Assembly: GCA_014904985.1 (NCBI GenBank)
Contig: MU128913.1
Location: 394,499-458,498 of the forward strand
Origin: Hydnum rufescens UP504
Lineage: Eukaryota > Basidiomycota > Agaricomycetes > Cantharellales > Hydnaceae
DNA: 64,000 bases
Reading direction: 5' to 3'
Shown here: positions 1 through 9,421 of the stretch, piece by piece
Position numbering within the stretch: position 1 is the stretch's first letter
How the letters are laid out: each line of letters starts with the position of its first letter
Notes under the pieces: model-generated
Databases searched by the model: none
Told to the model about the DNA's origin: nothing
What the model saw: only the letters and a program-made list of their open reading frames with translations
Translations under genes and position numbers: made by a program

Positions 1-70
1 TCCATGATGAGGAGGAGTAGAAGGGATAAGGAAGATGTTTGTGGGGTCAAAGAGATGAGTTTTGATCTTC
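1..70 (-). mobile_element. Family-A gypsy leader and gag start, cut by window edge
   Basis: Read on the minus strand, this is the untranslated leader between the LTR end (...TGACA) and the gag start codon, which falls at positions 5-3. It matches the segment just after the LTR at 45383-45450, including the phrase TTTGACCCCACAAACATC. The rest of this element lies outside the window. It is head to head with the plus-strand integrase fragment that begins at 706, so the two cannot belong to one intact element. Confidence 0.7.
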
Positions 71-705
71 TGTCAGGGGCGACACTGCCGTCGAAGCCAC
101 AAACAGAAATAGGAAAGAGATTAAATAAACCAATGCTATCGCAGTGGGAATCCTGAGTATACACCACACAACAAGGGATACACAAGTCTCGCACCTATCG
201 CAGTGGGAATCCTGAGAGATCAAAACTGGTGATCCCCAACTGCGAAGGGCTATAAATACTAATTTCCTGCACACAGCCTCCAGCCTTCCAGAGTCTTCCG
301 CCGTCTTCCATAACCTTCCGGATCCTCCTAGAATGCCAGCTCCACAGCCCATCAGTCAGCCTCCACAGCCACCATCACTAAGCTCACTAAGCTGACGCAG
401 CCGTGTTATGAATCCTGTGCGCACCTCCACATGGCTATGCCCAACTTCCATATGTATCCCCTTAGCATATGTACTTCCAAGGCCAGTGTTATGCCTGGGT
501 ACTCAAAGGTGTCCAAAGTGTCAAATGACCATAATGATGTGGATGGAGTACAGATTGGGACAGGTGGATGTGGATGCAGGGACTGGGGGTAGAGGAGGGG
601 GAGTCTGGATTGGCAACTCCATGGACTCACATGGGGAACGAGGGAACGACAGGTGCTGACAAGGGCGCAATGCTGCCACTGGTTGACTACCCAGCCCATA
701 GCCCA
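71..705 (-). mobile_element. LTR fragment, gypsy family A
   Basis: This is the 3' three-quarters of the family-A LTR on the minus strand. It matches about 14051-14688 and 44853-45382, including the terminal ...CCTGACA. The 5' part of the LTR is missing. The break falls beside the phrase GGGCTATGGGCTGGGTAG, the same point at which two other LTR copies in this window are broken. Open frames here are LTR sequence, not genes. Confidence 0.8.
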
Positions 706-921
706 CTGTGGATGGATCTGAGGAGGATGGTTGGGTTGTATCTGATGGGCTTATCCTCCTCCGAGGAAAAGTTTATGTCCCACGCATCCCAAGTTGCATC
801 ATGACATTGTCAAGGCTCATCATGACACTCCTGTGGCTGGGCACCCTGGTCAATGGAAGACAGTTGAGCTAGTCACTCGCAATTACTGGTGGCCAGGAAT
901 CACACGATATATTGCCGACTA
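706..921 (+). pseudogene. pol: Family-A gypsy integrase, zinc-binding part (upstream half)
   Basis: The translation contains the gypsy integrase HHCC zinc-binding signature: a His followed by HHDTPVAGHPG, then ELVTRNYWWPG and the start of the next helix. One frame change lies before the HHD part. The reading stops at 917-921 (GACTA), where element B inserted, and resumes at 12557 with the Cys-x2-Cys half. Removing element B and one GACTA copy joins the two parts in frame. It is a 5'-truncated remnant, because protease and reverse transcriptase are absent upstream. Confidence 0.8.
917..921. repeat. Target site duplication GACTA, left copy (element B)
   Basis: GACTA directly precedes the 5' LTR. 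The same five bases follow the 3' LTR at 12552-12556. Five bases is usual for gypsy integrases. Confidence 0.95.
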
Positions 922-1500
922 TGTAATATAGGGCCATACTACGTATGTACATAGTAGTTCGTCTCGTATTGTATCTTACATAATAGCGTGGCCGTGAGGA
1001 TTCTAAGTCCCGGTCACGCCAGAATCAAACCATCTTCTTGCCCGGACCTCTTCGCTCTCGCGAGACCTGTGAAACTAATGCCGCTGCGCCACTACCCGCA
1101 ACTAAGTCACGTGACGATCTGACCGTACCAAGGCACGCGATCCGTCGCCATAGAGCACGGGGCAGAGATGGATACGGGAGAGTCGCGTACGAGTGCGACT
1201 CTACTAGGTAAGTGCCCGCTTCCAGTCGGTTAGCTAACCCGCCACTTCATCCTTAGATAGTAACTGAGCCCTTTGGCCAGTTACTACCACTTCCCACTTC
1301 CCCATCCTCTCCTCTCCTCATGTTTCTCCCACGCCCGAAGCAAAGCCAGTGCTTAGCTTCATTCGTGGCCCTCCCGTTCGAAGCCAGTGCCTAGAATGGT
1401 TGGATTATCCTTTCTCTTCTATTCACAGATCTGTCGAATCCGCCTCATCTAACGACGACGAATACTGCAGCTTCTCGAAGTCGAGAACCGCGTTATTACA
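922..1500 (+). repeat. 5' LTR of element B
   Basis: It starts TGTAATATAGGGCC and ends GCGTTATTACA, with TG..CA ends. It is 579 bp, the same length as the 3' LTR. By eye the two differ at 28 positions, all transitions at CpG sites. The primer site would start at 1501-1502 (TTGGTTCCCTC); I could not assign the tRNA. Confidence 0.95.
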
Positions 1501-1597
1501 TTGGTTCCCTCTAGCCGATGAGGCGGTCGAACCAACTTCACCCACAACATCCAGCAACTCCCAGTCCACTCTCTGCCTCCCTCCCTTGTCTCACGAA

Positions 1598-2377
1598 ATG
1601 AGTAAACGGGCAAAGACTCCTAAGTTAAACCCACATATGGCGATCCCCCACCACGTCCCGTCGTCCCAGCACGACGATGTGCTCTATCACGCTACTACTC
1701 ACGAATGCGTGGCTATCCCACCCTGGCTACACTCGATGGAGCGCTATCGAGAGATCACGCAACGACTGGATGAGCCAGTGAACGAGTATACGGACCCGTT
1801 CTTGGCTGCTCCTGTCACCACGTACCAGTTCCTCATGGTGTGGATGAAGTTTGCTCCAGCACAATATACCTCTACGTACTTCATGTACAACGAGGAGCTG
1901 CAGGAGTGGCATATGGATCGGGAACTCCTCATTACAGTCCAAACGGGCATCGAGAGGCTACAGAATGTCATCTCAGACATTATAGCTATAGTAGGAAATG
2001 AGGATCATTGCTTTGTAATAGACCGCGAAGGGAAATTAGCAGAGCAGCTATGGATGTCCAAACGAATTGAAGAATTGAGAATGGCCAACAAGCTACTAAA
2101 GCTAAGGGTTGAGCTGACGTTCGCTCGACTCTACAAACTAAGGAAGCTACATCAGGGCGAAAGCTTATCCACTCCAATGGCCTCTGAGGATTCCCTTCCT
2201 CCTACGCCTGAATTAAGAGAGCGCCTGTATAAGGCCTGGCACGATCCCCGCCTCCCCATGAAAAGGGTGGCCCGAAGAGCACTACTTCGGGCTGGGAAGC
2301 AATACAAGGCGATATCGATGGAACGCGCCCCATCATACAGGCGACGAGGCACCCGTTCTCGGGCAACCAGGCCATGA
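1598..2377 (+). CDS. Element B ORF1, unknown protein upstream of gag
   Basis: The frame is open from inside the 5' LTR (1349). The likely start is ATG 1598 (MSKRAKTP), the first in the internal region. It encodes about 259 residues: a Pro/His-rich N-terminus, a central part with aromatic residues (about residues 50-110), a charged probable coiled-coil (KRIEELRMANKLLKLRVEL) and a very basic Arg-rich C-terminus. I recognise no domain. The stop TGA at 2375-2377 overlaps the next ATG at 2374, in another frame, so the two may have been one reading frame or may be coupled. It could be an N-terminal gag extension rather than a separate protein. Confidence 0.5.
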   Translation: MSKRAKTPKLNPHMAIPHHVPSSQHDDVLYHATTHECVAIPPWLHSMERYREITQRLDEPVNEYTDPFLAAPVTTYQFLMVWMKFAPAQYTSTYFMYNEELQEWHMDRELLITVQTGIERLQNVISDIIAIVGNEDHCFVIDREGKLAEQLWMSKRIEELRMANKLLKLRVELTFARLYKLRKLHQGESLSTPMASEDSLPPTPELRERLYKAWHDPRLPMKRVARRALLRAGKQYKAISMERAPSYRRRGTRSRATRP

Positions 2378-3654
2378 AGTATGCGGAATACGACGTGAGG
2401 CTAGAGGAAGCGCTGGATGTGCAGCTGCTCCCTAGAGTGGACACCGACCCCCATGGCTTAGGTCTCTTCGCGCCAAGCTCAGATTTTGAGGAGCCCAGTG
2501 GAGATGCCAGCATTGACCCCTCTCGCGGTCTGAAAGCAGGCCCCGGCTCTATTATAAACCTGCCAGCCTGGCCCACTCCTCCCTCGGATCAGACGAGACT
2601 GGGGAACTCATCCACGTACCGGGCCTCATCCATCGACCTTGACGCATCCCCGTTGACATGGCAGGATGTCCCCTCCACGACTCAACGCCCGGGGAGTCAG
2701 CTACCCCTACGCTGAACCCTCGTAATCGGCTGGCGGTCCTCTCGCAACGAGTCTCCACGCTGGGGGAAGGATTGAGGAACGTCCTTTGGACCCCTTCGAA
2801 GTCACAGGCTCCAATAGGAGAACCCATGGGATCTTGGGAGATGGGGCCCGTAGTTGGACGCCCCATGGGGAGGCATCCTAGTGGAGACTCCCCCACGCTT
2901 CGACCTCCAGGCCCTTCTCGGGCTCGCTCGCCCCTAACCAATTACCTGATCGGACGAGCAAACACTGTGAGCGAAGGGATCGAGTACCCCGGTGGTGCTT
3001 GGGACTCGGTCACGGATACCCCTGCCTTGCCAGCCCCGGGAGCCACAAGAGCCACGACTACTACACGAACCTAGTCAAGGCGGCCCCATTCTCCCTCTCC
3101 CGCACCCTCTTCCCTCGTGATCCCGTGAGCCTCGCTCCATCGGAACCGGAGGGGCCCTCCACCATCCCTACATCCTCCCAAAGCTCCTCCCAGAAGGAAG
3201 GTCACAACCCTCCCACGGAGAACTCCAAGGGCAAGAGCCCCCAGCCCCCTCCTCCTCCCCACTCAGCTAGCTTGAAGGAAGGCGGAGGCGGGCCGCCAGA
3301 TGATGACAGCGGACCCAGGAAAGGAGGAGGAGGCCCAGGACGAGGAGGTCCAGACCCTAGGTCCCCTTCCAATGGAGGATCCCCGGGCCCAGGCAGTCCC
3401 CCGGCCCTCCTGGCCCTCCTGGCCCCCCGGGACCCCCAGGACCACCTGGAGCATCGTCCAACGCTCCCCCACCAGGCGTGACCTGGGACAACCAGCTGAA
3501 ATGGACGGCAGTGCCAGAATGGGATGGTGATCAGGAAACCGTGATCGATTGGCTCTACGAGTGTAGCGATCTCGTGAGTTTGGGCCCGGCTGTGGAAAGC
3601 CAGATAGCACAGATAGCCACCTTCCAGTTCAGAGGAGCCGTCGCCACTGCCTGG
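2374..3654 (+). pseudogene. gag: Element B gag N-terminal region, low complexity, several frame changes
   Basis: Three overlapping frames (2374-2715, 2658-3074, 2999-3481) each carry part of a Pro/Ser/Gly-rich stretch, followed by a gag capsid-like start (WTAVPEWDGDQETVIDWL) from about 3481. Around 3415-3450 the gag frame reads as repeated Gly-Pro-Pro triplets, a short collagen-like run. At least two frame changes are needed to connect it, so it is broken. Composition and position fit an N-terminal Gag linker. Confidence 0.5.
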
Positions 3655-4518
3655 TGAGCTCATTTGGCTCCAGTCAAGCACTCCATCCTGCAGTCCTGGG
3701 ATAATCTACAGGAATGGGTATTACACCATTATCTCGGAGAGGCTTGGTACACAGCCCAGCGACTCAAGTATAACGAGGGGACTTTCCATAGTGGGGATCA
3801 CCCCGATGAATCGCCCGCTGAATATATACAGTGGCGCATCCTCCTTTCCCACATCTTCCTGTGCTTCACCCCCAATAGCCCTGAGGAAACAGCGTCGGTA
3901 ATGAACAACGCCCCCGCGGAATGGGATGTTGTACTGAGATGGAGCGACAGACCCCTGATTGAATCAGTCCTAATGCACGCCAAACAATTCGAGGCAACGT
4001 TAGTAACGCAATGGAGGTCCTCGCAACACTATCGACGCTGCCAGGAATCAAAGAATCCTAAGAGAGCGAATTTCGTCGCGCAGGAGGATGTAGCGGAGAG
4101 GAGTGACCAGGAGTCGCTGCACTCTCAATACAGCGACGATCCGGAGGGAGCTTTTCGGTACTCTAGCGAGGAAGCAGAAGGAGGAAAGGCTTCCTCGATG
4201 GCGTTGAATGTAGGGAAGCACCCCGGCGGTAAATCCTACCAATCACCACGTCGCGCCTATCCCCAGGAAAGAAGAGCAGACAATGCCGAAAAAACGTACC
4301 CTTATCCTTGGGACGACACAGTAGTCAGCCACCATAAACCTGGTCAGAAGTGTTTCGCGTGTGGTAGCGAGAAACACTGGGTGAGGGACTGCAAACACTT
4401 CGGGGTGTATTCCAATCGTTTAGAAAGGAGAACACTTAAGAAGGAGCATAGACGCTATGAGACGCCCAGTTACAAAGCAGCCTACTCAGCTATGGTGGAT
4501 GCTATGCAGAATTTTTAG
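3655..4518 (+). pseudogene. gag: Element B Gag, capsid C-terminal part and zinc knuckle
   Basis: Gag packages element RNA into particles. This segment continues the frame that starts near 3481 across an in-frame TGA at 3655-3657, in a place where CGA is expected. It contains capsid-like sequence (ESPAEYIQWRILLSHIFL), an acidic/Ser linker and a CCHC zinc knuckle, C-x2-C-x4-H-x4-C, at 4351-4392 (CFACGSEKHWVRDC). It ends with TAG at 4516-4518, and pol follows in a different frame. Confidence 0.85.
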
Positions 4519-4604
4519 ATTCGGAGCAGACGAAGCCAGCTTCGCCATCTCGCTCCCTTGCACCCTATAGAAGGTCCCCATATATAACGACACATACAAA
4601 CCTG

Positions 4605-6029
4605 TTGCATAATGTAAATGTGGCCACGGGTAATATACTACCTCCCCCTCCTGTAAGATCCTTCTTGGACCCGCCAAGAAAGCCGCCTGATAGACAGTGT
4701 TCTCGCGACCCTGAGGCTGCGAATCAGCGATTCATAGCAGCAGCCATGACGTTGGGGCCAGGGGAGAACAAACCCCCAGGACTACCTAAGGCACCGAATG
4801 ATCTTCCAGTGAAGGTTATTCGTTGCCTCAAGGCTAGAACTACACCCCCAGGGAAATCGGCTCTCAGCATCACAGCGCTCAGTGTGTATGGGGGCCATCT
4901 GGGGTCACTTTCGGGTCCGCAAGTGCAGCTACGACTGGATTCGGGTGCGGACATCACTCTGATATCGGAGGAATGCTATAAAGCCCTGGAATGCCGCCCG
5001 AAATTACAGAAAGGAATGAAACTCAGCCTTTTTGAGCTCACCAATCAAGTGAAAATCCTAGGCTATGTGAGTCTCCGAGTCTTCATGCCCACGACGGACA
5101 GCCGAATGCTAGAGTTCGTCGAAGAAGCCTACGTGATACCGGGAATGAACGTTCCAGTGCTGCTAGGAGAGGACTTCCAGGTCAACTACGAGGTCTCCGT
5201 ACTGAGATCGGCGCAAGGAACGCGTTTGTCGATCAACCAGCCAGGGGAACGATTCAATGTCCCAGCTCACTCAACTCCCCCTTCGACCGAAGATTTTCAG
5301 GTCCGACCCCATCATCCCCCAGAAGTAAGAAATTGCGCCGCATACTTGGCCGCTTCCAGAAACCCCAGCGACACACAAAAAAGCAGGACTCCCACAACAC
5401 GTTTACTGCGAGCAACCGCAGACGTGAAGATTTGTGCGGGGTGGGTCGCCAGGGTTCCCGTGGAAGGCCCAACTACGGGTCGCGATGAATGGTTCGTGGA
5501 GAGAGTCGTACTCCCCACCCGCGACAGAAGCTTCCTAGCCGCCCCTTCGACACTGGTCAAGTCAAAGGAACTCATACTAGCAGTAGCTAACACATCCCCC
5601 TCCGTGGAATGGATCCGGAAGGGCAACGTATTAGGCGTCTTACACGACCCAGAGCAATACCTCGATAGTGCCAAGGATGATGAGCAAACACAGCGTTTGA
5701 AGGCCTATGCCCAGGTAGTGCAGAAGATCACCAGGGGATCGTTAGGAGATAGGGATTTGTCAGATCAAGCGTTGGCGAAGTCGCGAGCGCTGGAGATTCC
5801 TCCCGAACCTGACGAACCTGAGGAACTGTGGGGCCCTAAGACGTCAGAGCCCGCGGACCCAACTACATATGACTCCAAGAGACTGGAGGAGCTCATCGAC
5901 ATAGCTCCGGACGCTCCCCCAGATATAAAGGTGAAGACCTTGAAATTGATCAGGAAGCATATCCAGGCATTCGGGTTTGATGATCGCCTGGGAACCCTCG
6001 AAACGATCGCCAAGATCCGTACGAAGTAG
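4605..6029 (+). pseudogene. pol: Element B pol, aspartic protease and linker
   Basis: Retroelement aspartic protease that would process Gag-Pol. The active-site motif DSGADI lies at 4938-4955, preceded by strands (QVQLRLDSG) and followed by a retropepsin-like VPVLLGEDF near 5155-5180. A linker of about 250 residues, ending in acidic and Pro-rich sequence, leads to the reverse transcriptase. The frame ends at TAG 6027-6029 and resumes at once, so pol is one frame with stops. This TAG is not readily explained by CpG change, unlike the others. Confidence 0.85.
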
Positions 6030-7202
6030 GAAGCTCACCCAGTTTCCATGCCCATGTACGGGGCTTCGCCAGCAAAGAGGCAGGTGATTGATGAGCAGAT
6101 GGACAAGTGGATTCGCCAGGAGGTGGTAGAACCTTCAAAAAGTCCCTGGGCCACCCCTGTAGTTATAGCATACCGGAACGGGAAGCCGCGATTCTGTGTA
6201 GACTACAGGAAGCTCAATGCCATGACCATACCTGACGAGTTCCCGATTCCCTGGCAAACGGAGATCCTGCAGGCCCTGTCAGGATCGCAGGTTTTGTCTG
6301 CCCTCGACACACTAGCAGGATTCCACCAGATGACGATGGAAGAAGAGGATAAAGAGAAAACGGCCTTTCGTTCACACTGAGGGCTCTGGCAGTTCAAACG
6401 AATGCCCTTTGGCCTTAGGAATGGCCCCTCGATTTTCCAGAGAATGATGCAATCTATCCTTGCCCCCTTTCTTTGGATATTCTCACTGGTGTACATAGAC
6501 GACATAGTGGTGTATTCGAAATCATACGAGGAGCATCTAGAGCACCTAGATCTAGTCCTACAAGCCTGCACAGAAGCCAAATTGACCCTAGCCCCCAAGA
6601 AGTGTCACTTCATGTACACCTCTATCCTCTTATTGGGGCAGAAAGTCTCCCGACTTGGGCTGTCAACCCACAAGGAAAAGATTAAAGCCGTTACCGGCCT
6701 AGCTCGCCCCTATAATAAAGCAACACTGCAAACGTTTTTGGGGATGGCCGTGTATTTCTCGCACTTTATACTGTATTACTCGGAGCGAGCAGCACTGCTA
6801 TTTGAACTACTAAGGAAGGGTATAAACTGGACCTGGGGAGCCGAGCAAGAACGAGCCTTCGAAGACGTCAAGGAAGGACTAGTCTCAGCCCCCGTGCTTG
6901 GCCAATCGATTCCAGCTAGGCCGTACCGCGTATATTCCGACGCGTCAGACGTAGCGATAGGGGCTAGCTTACAGCAAATACAGCTGATAGCAGTAAGGGA
7001 TCTAAAAGGCACAAAAATATATGACAAGATCCTCGCGGCTTACACGAAGGGTGAACCGGTCCCAAAGATAGCTCGTCAAGCCTTGAAAAATATCAACGAC
7101 ATGCCTGACTCTGACACTTGGGCCGAAAATGTGGAAGATACGATCGTGCATGTCGAACGAGTCATTGCCTACTGGAGCAGATCCCTGAAGTCTGCTGAAT
7201 GA
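6030..7202 (+). pseudogene. pol: Element B pol, reverse transcriptase
   Basis: Ty3/gypsy reverse transcriptase in the same frame as the protease. Visible motifs in order: IRQEVVEPSKSPWATPVV, FCVDYRKLNAMT, the catalytic LDTLAGFHQM block, FKRMPFGLRNGP and the catalytic box YIDD at 6492-6503, followed by the thumb and the start of RNase H (YSDASDVAIGASL). In-frame TGA at 6378-6380 and 7200-7202 both stand where CGA is expected. The first splits the palm before the MPFGL motif, so no active enzyme would be made. Confidence 0.93.
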
Positions 7203-7883
7203 AATTATTCGGCGACAGAAAGAGAAGCCCTAGGGGTTAAGGAAGCGCTAGTGCACTTCCAACCCTTCATTGAAGGCGAAAGGAACATCGTGATCACGGA
7301 TCACGCAGCGCTACAGTGGGCCCGGACGTACGAAAATGCCAACAGGCGTCTCGCGGCGTGGGGGGCAGTATTTGCAGCATATCCAGGCCTGGACATAGTG
7401 CATAGAGCGGGCATCATCCATTCAAATGTCGATCCCCTCTCAAGGCTGCGACAGAGTCCACCGCATCAGTCGCCCGTTGAAGACAATTCCCCCTCCTTAC
7501 CGAGTCACCTTTCAATGCAACCAATATTCACTTGGGAGGACGTAGTAGAAAGGAAGCCCACCGAGCGAGCAGCATTCCTCTCCACTCGAGCTCAGAGCAG
7601 GGCACAGGGTCCTCAGGAGGTCAAGAGGGCCTCCACTAGCGCGATAGAGGAAATAGAGCTGGCAGCGCGACGAAGAGCCAGGACAGCGAATCCCCCAAGC
7701 CAGGAGTATGCGCCACGGACACTAAACATAGAAATCAGCCCCCAAAGGATAGAAGCTTTCGTCCAGGGATACCAAACAGACCCTAGCTTCCGGCAGCCTT
7801 GGAACGAAGCAGCAGAAGACAAAGCAGAGCTCCTGGCAGCTCAGAGATTCTACAAGTCCAAAGAAGGACTCTTGATCTTTTGA
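7203..7883 (+). pseudogene. pol: Element B pol, RNase H and linker
   Basis: It continues the pol frame with YSATEREALGVKEAL, then VITDHAALQWA and the C-terminal RNase H segment ending VDPLSRL. RNase H removes the RNA strand during reverse transcription. A charged linker leads to the integrase zinc finger. It ends at TGA 7881-7883, again at an expected CGA. Confidence 0.88.
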
Positions 7884-8948
7884 GATGCGGATTGGGTTGC
7901 GCGATTATGCGTGCCTAGGACAGAAGTATGCAGGATACTCAAAGAATCGCACGAGTTGCCCTGGGAAACCGCACACGCAGGATCCTCCAGGCTCTTCCAC
8001 AAGCTCGCTCCATGGTTCTACTGGCCCAGGATGTGGACGGACATGGTCGACTACACCAAAACGTGCAACGTCTGTCAGAAAATCAAATCTGACAAACGGG
8101 GACCGATGGGAAAGCTTCGCCCCCATGCTATCCCACTACTTCCGTTTGAAGTCGTGACCTTAGACCTCATCACAGGCCTCCCGAAGTCGGGAGGGTATGA
8201 CACAGTACTGGTGATAGTAGACAAGCTTACCAAATTCATCCAATACATCCCCACCACTTTGACCTTGAAGCAAGACGGCTTCGCTAAGATGTTTGTCCAG
8301 CATGTCGTCCTGAAGTATGGTCTCCTGAAACAGATGATCACGGATTGAGACGCCAGATGGTCTCGATCCTTCTGGGTGTCAGTCGCCAAACATCTGGAAC
8401 TGGGTCTACTTCTGTCAACGTCACACCACCCGCAGACAGATGGACAAACGGAGAAGGCCAACGACACGCTCGAAGTTGCATTACGAGCTTACACAGCTGG
8501 GAATTGCAGTTCTTGGGCCCAGTGGCTAAGAACACTCACGATGGCCCACAACTCGACGCCCCATTCTTCTACAGGCTACTCCCCCTTTTTCCTTTTGCAT
8601 GGATACTCCCCGAAGACTGGGGCAACTGCGATGGACCCAGTGGGAAGGGGTGTCAGACGGATTGAACTAGACAATGCAGCAGCATCCTCATTTGTAGGTG
8701 AGCTGGAAGCCCACCGTTCACTAGCCCGGGACGCCCTAGCAAGAGCTCAGGCTAGGCAGGTGAAAGCCTACAATTCGTGAAGACGGGACGAAGAATTCGA
8801 GGAAGGGGACGAGGTTCTAGTGAACCCTCACTCTCTCGAGCTGGTCGACGTACAAGGCACGGGGAGGAAGCTGGTGCAACGACGCATAGGTCCTTTCCAG
8901 ATTTCGGAAAAGATAAACCCCATAGTCTACCGCATGAATATACCCCTG
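7884..8948 (+). pseudogene. pol: Element B pol, integrase
   Basis: Integrase with the second half of the zinc-binding domain (CNVCQKIKSDKRGPMG) and the DD35E core: first Asp in VVTLDLITGLP, second in the ITD-x-D stretch around the stop, and Glu in HHPQTDGQTEKAN. TGA stops at 8346-8348 and 8778-8780 are at expected CGA codons. A one-base loss near 8947 then shifts the frame into the chromodomain. Confidence 0.9.
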
Positions 8949-9343
8949 AATATAAGATGCATCCTATCATAAATATACAACATCTGGTAAAATACCATCG
9001 CGATGAGCAAGACAATGAACAGGCTAAACTACCAGAGCTAAGGGAACTGGCGAAAGAGGAAGAATACAAGGTAGAGAAGATCGTAGGGCATCGCTACAAT
9101 CGATCGAGGAGAAGGAGAGAGTACCTAGTGAGGTGGAAGGGGTATGGGCCTGAGCATGACACGTTCGAGCCCGAGACCGGTCTACAGAATGCCTTCTCAC
9201 GCCTCAGGGAATACCGCAAAACCCTGGAAGAATGTGGTGGCAAAACGAGGACCCCACGAGGCCATAGTGGAGCCTCTCAACCTCAACCTCAACCTCAACC
9301 TCTGTCTCAATCTCCTCACAGCCCCATCCCACCTTTCTGGTAG
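8949..9343 (+). pseudogene. pol: Element B pol, chromodomain at the integrase C-terminus
   Basis: After a frameshift near 8947 the reading continues with YKMHPIINIQHLVKY, then a chromodomain (YKVEKIVGHRYNR..REYLVRWKGYGPEHDTFEPE) at about 9064-9180. Chromodomains steer integration of chromoviruses to particular chromatin. A repeated Gln-Pro tail (QPQPQPQPLSQ) follows before the stop. This identifies element B as a chromovirus. Confidence 0.9.
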
Positions 9344-9421
9344 TGCCTCATGCAGCAACCGGGAGCTCGTAAACATAGGGGTATCAGGCACGGATGCCAC
9401 TACGCGATGCCCGGGGATAAC

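Noticed and set aside
3202..3681. Minus-strand Gly/Pro-rich gene opposite gag
   Set aside because: It is the complement of a GC-rich, low-complexity gag linker; no start context or family.
6027..6029. TAG between protease and reverse transcriptase as a programmed readthrough site
   Set aside because: Many other stops occur in the same frame, so simple decay is more likely; no known readthrough context was recognised.
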